From Acidobacteria bacterium RIFCSPLOWO2_02_FULL_61_28 (GTDB lineage Bacteria; Acidobacteriota; Terriglobia; 2-12-FULL-54-10), in NCBI GenBank assembly GCA_001767035.1, contig MEKR01000108.1:1-41323 (forward strand): a stretch of 41,323 nt of DNA. The letters are read 5' to 3'. Shown here in pieces: positions 34,331 through 41,323 of this stretch; within the stretch, counting starts at the first letter, position 1, and the number at the start of each line of letters is the position of its first letter. A program made the position numbers and the translations under genes. The notes beneath the pieces were generated by a model. It was given only the letters and a program-made list of their open reading frames with translations. It was not told where the DNA came from and did not search any database.

Positions 34331-36610
34331 TTAGCGGTTCCCGGTGGCTTCCAATGCCGACCACACTGTTTTCCCGACCCCCACATTTCCCGCTGCATCG
34401 TAGAGTCGCACGGTGAGCAAGTGCTCGCGGCCGTCCGGGGGCTTTACCGTCACCGTAAACGTCTCCTCGCGCGAATCAATAATGCCGTCGTCGGAGAGCA
34501 GAGGCACCAGCGGATCGGCGTCCAAGGCGTACTCGGCTCGAATCAGAACACTGGCGGCGTCAAAAGCCCGGAAGCGCGCGGTGGCAGAATCCCGCCCCCG
34601 GGTGGTTTGCAACGCCTCCACCTGGGGCGGCGTACTGTCCACCAGAAACGGCGCGCTCACCATCTCCGCGGTCTTGGCCGTCCCCGAGGGATTGGCTGCG
34701 GCGTCGGAGGCCACCACTTTCACCCGGTATCGTCCGTCCGGTAAGACGTCATTCTCCAGGGGAAAGGAATTTACTTTCAAGTCGTCTTCCAGGAGCTTCC
34801 ACTCCGTTTCCGCCTCGCCGCGAAAATAGAGCGAATAGACCAGTTCATCCTGATCCGGATCGTTCGCCGTCCAGCGGAGGTCCAAGCCTCGCGGGGGCTG
34901 CGAGCGTGGCGAAGCTACCCCGGAGAAAGCCCGTGTTCCTGTGCCCCCGCCGCCTGCGCCCACCACGGTGACGCCGGAGGAGGTGCCGCCAGCTCCCCGG
35001 TCGCCGCGCGGATTGGCCCGAATTTCGGTCACTTCCGGGGCGCGGTTTCGCGGCAGGTACGCCAAAATCGCCTCGCGCAGCACCGGCGAGCGGTCTGCGG
35101 CGGCGCGAAATACGGCTTTCCATTGGATGTAGCGTGACGGAGGACTGCTGATCTGTTCCCCGCCCGCTTCCCGATACGCCGTGGCCCAATCACTCCAGGT
35201 GGCATCCGGGCGGCGGGAATTGCCGGTTCGGGTTAACAGTTCCAGAGCCGTTCCCGGAGGCAGATCGGCGCTCCATCGAATTTTCCCCCAGCCGGAAACG
35301 CTGCCGGTGTCCCATACTTCCGACTCAAAGGAGCCCGTGGCGGCCGGACGCGTCCCCAGCCGAAATACCTTGCCGACGTTGGAAGTGGTGGCCAACACAA
35401 AGTTGCCGAAGGGAATCAGCCGGGTCGTTTCTTCCTGGCCGGTCTGCGTAAGCAAGGAAACCTGCCGGTCCGGAGTCAATTCATAGATGCGGCCTTTATC
35501 ATCCGTCGAAAACAGCAGAGTTCTGTCCGAGACCAGCAGGTCAAAGATATTCTCCCGCGGCGAATTCCAGAGCGTTTCGACGGTGCTGTCGGGCCAAACC
35601 CGGTACAAGGCGCTGCGAGCGCCCCGACCCTCTGCCCCGCGCGGGCCTCCGCCGGTGATAATCGGTTGCGTCCCCTGGATGATCACCTGGGCTGAGCCGC
35701 CCCCGGGACCCTGCGGGTCCTGCTGCCCTCCGCCGTCTCCGGGCCCTCCCGGAAACGGGGAGTCGTCAGCGCGGACGGTGATGGTCTGTGTCGCTCGGAC
35801 GGGCGCTTGCCCCCCCCCCACAGCCTGCGGGGGTGGCAGACGCTGGCGGCGTTCTTCGGGAGACCCCATCGCCGAGGCATAGATGCTTCCATCGGCCGCC
35901 ACCATTACGCTGTGGATTTCTGATTGCGGGGCATCATACAACACAAACCCTTTTGCAGAGCCGGAAATTCGATAGAGCAGGCCGTTAGGCTCCGTGCCGG
36001 CGATCAACTCCTGGGCAGGGCTGAGCGCCATACTCACGACGTGACTCTGCTGGGTATCGTAGAAGAGTTCTCCTTCTCCATTGGGGCGCACACGGTAAAT
36101 TCGCCCCCGATCCCCCGTGCCCGCGTACAAGTTCCCGTCCGCGCCAAACACCAATGCCCAGATATACTTGGCCTGCGGGTTGAAAAATTCCTGGGATTTT
36201 CCCGAAGGGTCCACCTTGTAAATCTTGCCGTCCGGGGACGTGCCGACGTAAACATTGCCGCTCTTATCCACGGCCACCGCAAAGACGTCCGGTTCGTTCG
36301 CGTCAAAGAACAGAGACCCTTTCAGATCCGCCCCCAGCCGGAACACCTTGCCGCTGTGGCCGGTGCCGAGGTAGAGATTCCCGCCCGGGTCGCGTCCGAC
36401 CGCCCAGATCATGGCCTGGTCGCTGTTGAAAATCTCGTCCAGGGCCGGGGCCAGTTTCAGCGCGCCTTCCCGGCTGAGCGAAATGCCGGAGAAGTTGCCA
36501 CGCCCGAAATCTTCAAATGTGGAACTGGTCCAGAACCTGGTGCTGACTCCGAACGCTCCACTGGCGCAGAGGACGGTCAGCAGGAGCGCAGCCTTCCGTA
36601 TGATTTTCAT
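34331..36610 (-). CDS. Secreted beta-propeller protein with fibronectin-like C-terminus
   Basis: A 759-residue exported protein: a signal peptide (about 1-22) and then at least four propeller-type repeats of the form GNLY-GT---G-(K/R)-(V/I)-(F/Y)-(R/K). These are GNLYLGTGHSGKVFRL, GNVYVGTSPDGKIYKV, GNLYAGTGDRGRIYRV and ELIAGTEPNGLLYRI (about 75-235). A low-complexity Gly/Pro/Gln insert (about 255-335) interrupts the propeller, which resumes with TDDKGRIYEL and VGKVFRLG. A beta-sandwich part (about 545-680, with DLRWTANDPDQDELVYSLYF) resembles fibronectin or Ig modules. GAAGGA lies upstream of the ATG. A run of ten G on the coding strand lies inside the insert (35810-35819). It is probably cotranscribed with the S55 gene. 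Function is unknown; surface binding is likely. Confidence 0.8.
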   Translation of the reverse strand: MKIIRKAALLLTVLCASGAFGVSTRFWTSSTFEDFGRGNFSGISLSREGALKLAPALDEIFNSDQAMIWAVGRDPGGNLYLGTGHSGKVFRLGADLKGSLFFDANEPDVFAVAVDKSGNVYVGTSPDGKIYKVDPSGKSQEFFNPQAKYIWALVFGADGNLYAGTGDRGRIYRVRPNGEGELFYDTQQSHVVSMALSPAQELIAGTEPNGLLYRISGSAKGFVLYDAPQSEIHSVMVAADGSIYASAMGSPEERRQRLPPPQAVGGGQAPVRATQTITVRADDSPFPGGPGDGGGQQDPQGPGGGSAQVIIQGTQPIITGGGPRGAEGRGARSALYRVWPDSTVETLWNSPRENIFDLLVSDRTLLFSTDDKGRIYELTPDRQVSLLTQTGQEETTRLIPFGNFVLATTSNVGKVFRLGTRPAATGSFESEVWDTGSVSGWGKIRWSADLPPGTALELLTRTGNSRRPDATWSDWATAYREAGGEQISSPPSRYIQWKAVFRAAADRSPVLREAILAYLPRNRAPEVTEIRANPRGDRGAGGTSSGVTVVGAGGGGTGTRAFSGVASPRSQPPRGLDLRWTANDPDQDELVYSLYFRGEAETEWKLLEDDLKVNSFPLENDVLPDGRYRVKVVASDAAANPSGTAKTAEMVSAPFLVDSTPPQVEALQTTRGRDSATARFRAFDAASVLIRAEYALDADPLVPLLSDDGIIDSREETFTVTVKPPDGREHLLTVRLYDAAGNVGVGKTVWSALEATGNR

Positions 36611-36722
36611 CGGTCCAATTTCCTTCTGATTCGCAGACTGATCTGCTCCCCACCGGACGGAGCAAACTCTCGGACGTTCCTCGGCGCGCGCCGACCGGGG
36701 AGGAAATACAAGCCCGCCGGCC

Positions 36723-38597
36723 TCAATCTCGCACCGTTACAGTAATTGTTTTTAGTCCCGAAACCAGGGAGGGCAAAGACCCCATTTCATAATCGGCCAC
36801 GGTGGAGAGAAAAGTGAGGGAGATATTCGCGCTGAGCGATGGGTCGGAGGTAAGCGTGCGCGCCAGCGACGGGGGAGGCGACGGGAAGCTTTCTCCCTGG
36901 ATCACGAATCCCGGCTCCAAACGGGAGAGCCGCACGTACAGGCGGTCATTCCGGCGCAGCTTGTTGATGGCGCGGATGAGCTGCTGCGGACTCCGGGGAA
37001 GAACCACCCGGCCCGCCCGGCTCAGTTCCACGCGGTCTATGGTGGACCCGTCCGCCACCGTAATGCTCAACGGACCCGGAGCCAGACTCGCCGGAATCTC
37101 GAGCGAAACCTTCTGGAGCGTTTCTTCTCCGTTTTCCGCCCGAAGCAGCGCCGTCAGTTCCAGGGACTCACCCGGCTTGACTTCCCGCCGGTCGCTCCAC
37201 ACCCGTTCCAGTTCCCGAGTCAGCCGCCGGTCGGTCGCGAGCACCCGCAACCGTATGCCCTGCACATCCACCGGGCCTAGCTCGCTTTGCATGAGATAGG
37301 TCAACGTCGCCGCCGCCGACTGGGCCGCCGCCGCCGGGGCGTTGGCGCTGCCGCTGAAGTAATTGGCCACCTTGACTTCGGGAAGACCGTTCAGCGTAAC
37401 CGTCTGTTCCACCTGCAGCGTGGAATCCCCGACCATCCGCTCCGTAGTTCCCAGAGACGAAAGAACCGCCATGTTGACCAGGAACGGGAGCAGGAAGCGG
37501 TCATTGACCACCTCAAACTGATAGGTACGCCCGGGACGCTGGCCGGAAGTTACCTCCAGCTCAATCGGCACCATCCTTGCCCGGCGGCCCAACAGGCCCA
37601 TGACTCCCGAGCTACGGTCTTGGCCGATCACTCCCAGCAACCGCCCGGGGGTTGAGATTTTCATGGAGCTGGCATAGCTCGGCAGAGCGGCCAGAACCTC
37701 GGATTCCGCAAACGGAATGTCCGTAGGCCCCGCGGAAAGGAAGCGATGCCCGAAGGCATACACGCGCCCCTGGTCCACCAGCGTAACGGTTCCATCCGCG
37801 CTCACTCCCAGGTCGCCGCGCACCAGTTGGACGCTAATCATGGACCCGGGCTGCAAGCGGGAAGGGTCGCCCATCGCCTGATCCCCCGCGCCGCTTCCAC
37901 CGCCCTGCATGGGGATCAACCCCAGGGCGCGCAGTTGCGGCTGAAAGTGTTCCACGGCTTCCGGGGTAAACCCCGAAAGCATTAGCGGCGTGGCCACCCG
38001 CAGCAAGGATGTTTCCGCGCCTCCCCAGAGTACGCGGCTGGACCAGTTCGCTGCCGGGGGCAGCAAGTCCGGCATCTCAGAGGCTAGTAGGCGCGGCTCG
38101 GACGGGTTCGCCGCATCCGGCTCAAATCGCCACGCCTGTCGCGGAGTGCTGGGCGGCGTGGACTCGGCCTCATCGGTGAAGGATTGCACCATCTGTTCGA
38201 TGGGAGTGATTCCCGCGATCGGTTCCTTGGAGAACTGGAAACCGAGCGCGACCGCCCCGACGAGCCGGCCGTCTATATACACCGGACTGCCGCTCATGCC
38301 CGCCATGACGCCCGTTTGCTCGAGTGGTCCCCCGGACAGCCGCGCCAGAATCACGCTCTGACGCGGCGCCACATTTCGCAGCACTCCCAGAATCTCGACC
38401 TGAAACTCGGAAATGGTCCGGCCATCGAAAACGGTCTTGCCAATCCCCTTGAGTCCCGGCCGAACCTCAGCCAACGGGAACAAGGGGACGCTGACCGGGG
38501 CCTGTTGCGCCGAGGACAGGGTCCCCGACAAAACGAAAAGCCCCCCGATGATCCAGTGCAGCAGTCTCGCGTGGGTTGAAAACGGTTCTCTCAACAA
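36723..38597 (-). CDS. Exported S55 (SpoIVB-like) peptidase-domain protein with permuted half-domains
   Basis: A 624-residue protein with a signal peptide (about 11-31). Residues 63-135 match the C-terminal half of the SpoIVB serine-peptidase domain, with GMSGSPVYIDGRLVGAVAL (Ser102 expected as nucleophile). Residues 261-345 match its N-terminal half, with GTVTLVDQGRVYAFGHRFL (His284 as expected base). In B. subtilis SpoIVB the His half precedes the Ser half, so the order is reversed here. The remaining ~280 residues have beta-rich repeats of unknown type. If active, it is a periplasmic signalling protease. It begins with TTG (38597 or 38594), and a promoter lies at 38638-38666. Confidence 0.82.
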   Translation of the reverse strand: MLREPFSTHARLLHWIIGGLFVLSGTLSSAQQAPVSVPLFPLAEVRPGLKGIGKTVFDGRTISEFQVEILGVLRNVAPRQSVILARLSGGPLEQTGVMAGMSGSPVYIDGRLVGAVALGFQFSKEPIAGITPIEQMVQSFTDEAESTPPSTPRQAWRFEPDAANPSEPRLLASEMPDLLPPAANWSSRVLWGGAETSLLRVATPLMLSGFTPEAVEHFQPQLRALGLIPMQGGGSGAGDQAMGDPSRLQPGSMISVQLVRGDLGVSADGTVTLVDQGRVYAFGHRFLSAGPTDIPFAESEVLAALPSYASSMKISTPGRLLGVIGQDRSSGVMGLLGRRARMVPIELEVTSGQRPGRTYQFEVVNDRFLLPFLVNMAVLSSLGTTERMVGDSTLQVEQTVTLNGLPEVKVANYFSGSANAPAAAAQSAAATLTYLMQSELGPVDVQGIRLRVLATDRRLTRELERVWSDRREVKPGESLELTALLRAENGEETLQKVSLEIPASLAPGPLSITVADGSTIDRVELSRAGRVVLPRSPQQLIRAINKLRRNDRLYVRLSRLEPGFVIQGESFPSPPPSLARTLTSDPSLSANISLTFLSTVADYEMGSLPSLVSGLKTITVTVRD

Positions 38598-38610
38598 ACT
38601 GTTTCCGCTC

Positions 38611-38620
38611 GAAACGTTTC
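38611..38620. promoter_or_regulatory. GAAACGTTTC palindrome, possible operator
   Basis: A perfect 10-base palindrome with central CG lies just downstream of the predicted start of the S55-gene transcript. It looks like LacI-family operator half-sites (CGAAACGTTTCA in context), but a single short palindrome could be chance. Confidence 0.3.
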
Positions 38621-38637
38621 AGTCATTTACTATGCTC

Positions 38638-38666
38638 ATCATAGGCTATCTGCGCCCCTGCGTCAA
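38638..38666 (-). promoter_or_regulatory. Sigma-70-type promoter for the S55/propeller genes
   Basis: On the reverse strand: TTGACG (38666-38661), a 17-base spacer and TATGAT (38643-38638). Transcription would start near 38631, about 35 bases before the TTG start. Good consensus match and exact spacing. Confidence 0.65.
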
Positions 38667-38950
38667 TAGACGGAGCGAGCGGAAAGTAGAAAGTCCGCAA
38701 CCGTTCCCGCTCCCAGGCGGGCACCGACCAGCCGAACAGGATTGCCGGGCGCACCAACGACAACATCGTCCCCCCCGCCGGGGATTTTCTCTCTGCGGGC
38801 GTCCTCGTTTACGTGTTATACTTCTGGTTTCTTCCACCTCCGGGAAGAGGGCCTGGGGAGTTGTAGCGCGGGATACCTGCCAGAATTCTCCCCTCCGGCG
38901 AACATCCTTTATTTTTGTTGGGAATCCATTGTTCAGTGAGGAGCCAGGGA

Positions 38951-39733
38951 ATGGGAAAAGTTGATTACTCGACTCAAGACGGAATTGCGATTCTGGAATT
39001 GAACGACCCGCCCGCCAATGCCTACGGGTATGACATGATGCGCGACCTCGACCAGGCGATTCTCGAAGCGCGCATGGACGAAAAGGTTTTCTGCATCCTG
39101 ATCCGGGGCAAGGGCGAGAAGTTTTTCTGCGGCGGCGCCGACATTCGGATGCTGAATGAGAAGCCGGCCCACCACTTCTATTATTTCGCGCTCCACGCCA
39201 ACGAAACCGTGCGGCGGCTGGAGATGACGCCGAAGCTCGTCATCGCGGCCATCAACGGGCACTGCATGGGCGGCGGCCTGGAAATCGCGCTGGCCTGCGA
39301 CATCCGCCTCGCCAAGCGCGACGCCGGGCGGATCGGACTGCCGGAAGTCAACCTGGGTCTCGAGCCGGGTGTCGGCGGCACGCAACGCTTGCCTCGGATC
39401 ATCGGCTACGCGCGCGCCATCGAGCTGCTGATTACCGGCAAAGCCTTGAGCTTTGAAGAAGGCCTGGACCTGGGCCTCCTTCATTACGTCTATGAACCGG
39501 GCACTTTCTGGGAAGAGTCGCTCGCGTTTGCCCGGCAGTTCTGCCCGCCCAACAAGGCCGCCAGAGCCGTCGGGAAAATCAAGCTTGCTGCGCGCGCGAG
39601 TCTGGAGACTTCCATTACGGAAGGGATCGTGATCGAGCACGAAACACTTCAGCAGCTCTACGAGAGCAAGGACGCTCGCGAAGGCGTGAGCGCGTTCTTG
39701 CAGCGCCGCCAGCCGGCCTACCAGGGAATCTGA
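38951..39733 (+). CDS. Enoyl-CoA hydratase/isomerase (crotonase family)
   Basis: A 260-residue single-domain crotonase. The oxyanion-hole segment FFCGGADIRML (about 57-67) and the helix CMGGGLEIALACD, with the first catalytic Glu, are followed by LPEVNLGLEPGVGGTQRL, with the second. Both acidic residues being present favours a true hydratase. It is probably a separate step in acyl-CoA or amino-acid degradation. Start 38951 was chosen because GAGGAG is seven bases upstream. It is followed by an aldehyde dehydrogenase after 109 bases on the same strand. The exact substrate is not known. Confidence 0.92.
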   Translation: MGKVDYSTQDGIAILELNDPPANAYGYDMMRDLDQAILEARMDEKVFCILIRGKGEKFFCGGADIRMLNEKPAHHFYYFALHANETVRRLEMTPKLVIAAINGHCMGGGLEIALACDIRLAKRDAGRIGLPEVNLGLEPGVGGTQRLPRIIGYARAIELLITGKALSFEEGLDLGLLHYVYEPGTFWEESLAFARQFCPPNKAARAVGKIKLAARASLETSITEGIVIEHETLQQLYESKDAREGVSAFLQRRQPAYQGI

Positions 39734-39842
39734 GGGCCTCTTGCCCGCAGGCGGTCGGAGGCGGTTTGGGAGCGCGGGCCTCTGGCGGGAGCCGCCCGGC
39801 TGAAACAATGTCCAACACTTCTAACTTTGACGGGGGGATTCG

Positions 39843-41318
39843 ATGAGTCAGGCAATTGCAACAGAAACCAAGGTGGATTTGAAAATGTTCATCAACGGCG
39901 AGTCTGTGGACTCCGTGAGCGGAGAGCGCATGGAAGTCCGGGACCCCGCGACCGGCGAGGTCGTCGGGACCGCGCCCAAAGGCACGGCGGAGGATGCCCG
40001 GCGCGCCATTGACGCCGCCGAGGCGGCCTTTGAGCCGTGGTCGGAAACCACCGCCGACGAGCGCGCCAAATTCCTGTTCAAGGCGGAGGAACTGGTCCAC
40101 GCCGCGCACAGCGAACTGGCGCTGCTTCTTTCCCGCGAGCAGGGCAAGCCGGTCAGCGAAGCCATGACCGAGATCGAACACTTCATGCACGGATTGGGGT
40201 TCTACGCGGCGCTCGCTTCGAAAGTCCGCGGCGACTATGTGCCGCTTCCGAATTTCCCCAACAAAGGCGCTTACGGCATGGTCCTGCGGCGGCCTATCGG
40301 GGTTTGCGTGGGTATTTCGCCGTGGAACTTCCCGATCACCCTGACCGGCACCAAGATCGGCCCGGCGCTGGCCGGAGGCAACACGATCGTCGTCAAACCC
40401 GCGAGCAGCACGCCGCTGACGGCCACCCGCGTGGTCGAGCTGCTCAATCAGTCCGGATTGCCCAAGGGCGTTCTGAACATCGTCACGGGACCGGGCGGCA
40501 CGGCCGGTGAGGAATTGATCTCCAACCCCAAAGTGCGCCGCGTGGCGTTCACCGGCGAGACCAAGACGGGGAGGCACATCATGGAAGTGGCCGGCCGGGA
40601 CTTCAAGCGCGTCACGCTCGAACTCGGCGGCAGCGACCCGATGATCGTCTGCGATGACGCGGACCTCGACCGCGCGGCCACCATGGCCTCCGTCGGGCGC
40701 TTCTACAACTGCGGGCAGGCTTGCCTGGCAATCAAACGGCTGTACGTGTTTGAGGCCGTCTACGATCAGTTCGTGGAGAAGCTGCTCGGCAAGGTCAAAC
40801 GGCTGAAGATCGGCGTGGGCACGGAGAAGGACACGCGGATCGGTCCGCTCCATAATGACGCGCAGCGCCGCGAAGTGCAGGAGCAGGTCGAGGACGCCCT
40901 CGCCCGCGGCGGGAAAATTCTGGCGGGCGGCAAGCAAGCGAGCGGCTTCAAGACGACCCACTTCTACGAGCCGACGCTGGTGGTGGATGTTCCCCATGAC
41001 GCGCGGATCGTGCAGGAAGAAGTGTTCGGGCCGGCGCTGCCGATCTTCCGCGTGAAGGACATTGACGAAGCGGTCCGGCTCGCCAACAGCTCGATCTATG
41101 GCTTAGGCTCTTCGATCTGGACCCGCGACCTGGCCAAAGCCAACAAGGCGGCGATGAAGATTCAGGCGGGGGTCACATGGATCAATTCGCTCCATTACGG
41201 CTATGACGAGCTGCCCTTCGGCGGGGTCAAGCAGAGCGGCATCGGCCGCGAGCACGGTCCTGAGGCGCTCGACTATTATTTCGAGCCGAAGTCGGTCGTC
41301 TATGCCGGCCTGATGTAG
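39843..41318 (+). CDS. NAD(P)-dependent aldehyde dehydrogenase (succinate-semialdehyde-dehydrogenase-like)
   Basis: A 491-residue aldehyde dehydrogenase. The cofactor-domain signatures ISPWNFPI and VKPASSTPLTA lie near 160-195 and FTGETKTGR near 240. The general-base Glu is in TLELGGSDP (about 263), and the nucleophilic Cys is in NCGQACLAIKR (about 300). EEVFGPALPIF and ELPFGGVKQSGIGREHG complete the family. The best fit is the GabD/succinate-semialdehyde or generic medium-chain aldehyde group; the substrate is inferred only. G-rich sequence (GACGGGGGGATTCG) precedes the ATG. Together with the preceding hydratase it suggests a small catabolic unit. It ends five bases before the window edge. 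Confidence 0.93.
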   Translation: MSQAIATETKVDLKMFINGESVDSVSGERMEVRDPATGEVVGTAPKGTAEDARRAIDAAEAAFEPWSETTADERAKFLFKAEELVHAAHSELALLLSREQGKPVSEAMTEIEHFMHGLGFYAALASKVRGDYVPLPNFPNKGAYGMVLRRPIGVCVGISPWNFPITLTGTKIGPALAGGNTIVVKPASSTPLTATRVVELLNQSGLPKGVLNIVTGPGGTAGEELISNPKVRRVAFTGETKTGRHIMEVAGRDFKRVTLELGGSDPMIVCDDADLDRAATMASVGRFYNCGQACLAIKRLYVFEAVYDQFVEKLLGKVKRLKIGVGTEKDTRIGPLHNDAQRREVQEQVEDALARGGKILAGGKQASGFKTTHFYEPTLVVDVPHDARIVQEEVFGPALPIFRVKDIDEAVRLANSSIYGLGSSIWTRDLAKANKAAMKIQAGVTWINSLHYGYDELPFGGVKQSGIGREHGPEALDYYFEPKSVVYAGLM

Positions 41319-41323
41319 ACGCA

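Larger units (their letters stand above)
38598..38950. other. Divergent intergenic region between the S55 gene and the enoyl-CoA hydratase gene
   Basis: About 350 bases. The left part holds a reverse-strand promoter (38638-38666) and the palindrome GAAACGTTTC (38611-38620). The right part has TATACT (38817-38822), a possible forward -10 without a good -35, and the GAGGAG ribosome site of the hydratase. A run of seven C lies at 38770-38776. No RNA gene was recognised. Confidence 0.5.

Overview
The window is about 41 kb of GC-rich chromosomal DNA, and every recognisable gene is bacterial. I infer a free-living, oligotrophic member of the Acidobacteriota. The reasons are a futalosine-type UbiA homologue, an EF-P with a PGNLRAF loop, acidobacterial-style ECF sigma and TPR proteins, a fatty-acid oxidation cluster, and intergenic spaces packed with palindromic repeats. 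No rRNA, tRNA, CRISPR array, transposase or integrase was found.

Layout. (1) 1-13.5 kb is housekeeping: larB (cut by the window edge), a stand-alone diiron-type metallo-beta-lactamase-fold protein, a UbiA prenyltransferase, divergent GT-C and GT2 membrane glycosyltransferases, a secreted Xaa-Pro aminopeptidase, efp, an S41 protease homologue lacking its catalytic Ser and Lys, nadE, a TPR protein, and an rdgB-methyltransferase pair. (2) 13.5-21.4 kb holds a secreted amidohydrolase, an orphan XRE regulator, a BON-domain protein and the pyrR-pyrB-pyrC operon. An AT-richer DUF4145-like gene of unknown function follows the operon closely. (3) 21.4-30 kb holds a DUF2283 gene, an MFS exporter and a beta-oxidation gene set (acyl-CoA dehydrogenase, thiolase, hydroxyacyl-CoA dehydrogenase/enoyl-CoA hydratase). 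Accessory pieces interrupt this set: a zinc-ribbon membrane protein, and a DUF4258/DUF2283 pair flanked by a duplicated thiolase 3' end. The DUF4258 gene is broken by a 4-bp tandem duplication. (4) 30-38.6 kb holds aroK with a secreted protein, then a same-strand block: an S55 (SpoIVB-like) protein whose half-domains are in permuted order, a beta-propeller protein with a 10-G tract, an ECF sigma factor, its membrane anti-sigma and a DUF4097 protein. The last three are joined by 4-bp overlaps. (5) 38.9-41.3 kb holds an enoyl-CoA hydratase and an aldehyde dehydrogenase, which also fit acyl-CoA and aldehyde catabolism.

The best candidates for something undescribed are these: the sigma/anti-sigma/DUF4097 block next to a permuted S55 protein; the pseudo-protease of family S41; the structured composite repeats at 7948-8156 and 31449-31757, which share one stem with a compensatory base-pair change; the thiolase-3'-end duplication around a decaying toxin-antitoxin-like pair; and the DUF4145-like gene attached to the pyr operon. 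All calls come from reading the sequence and from recall of protein families. No database search was run.
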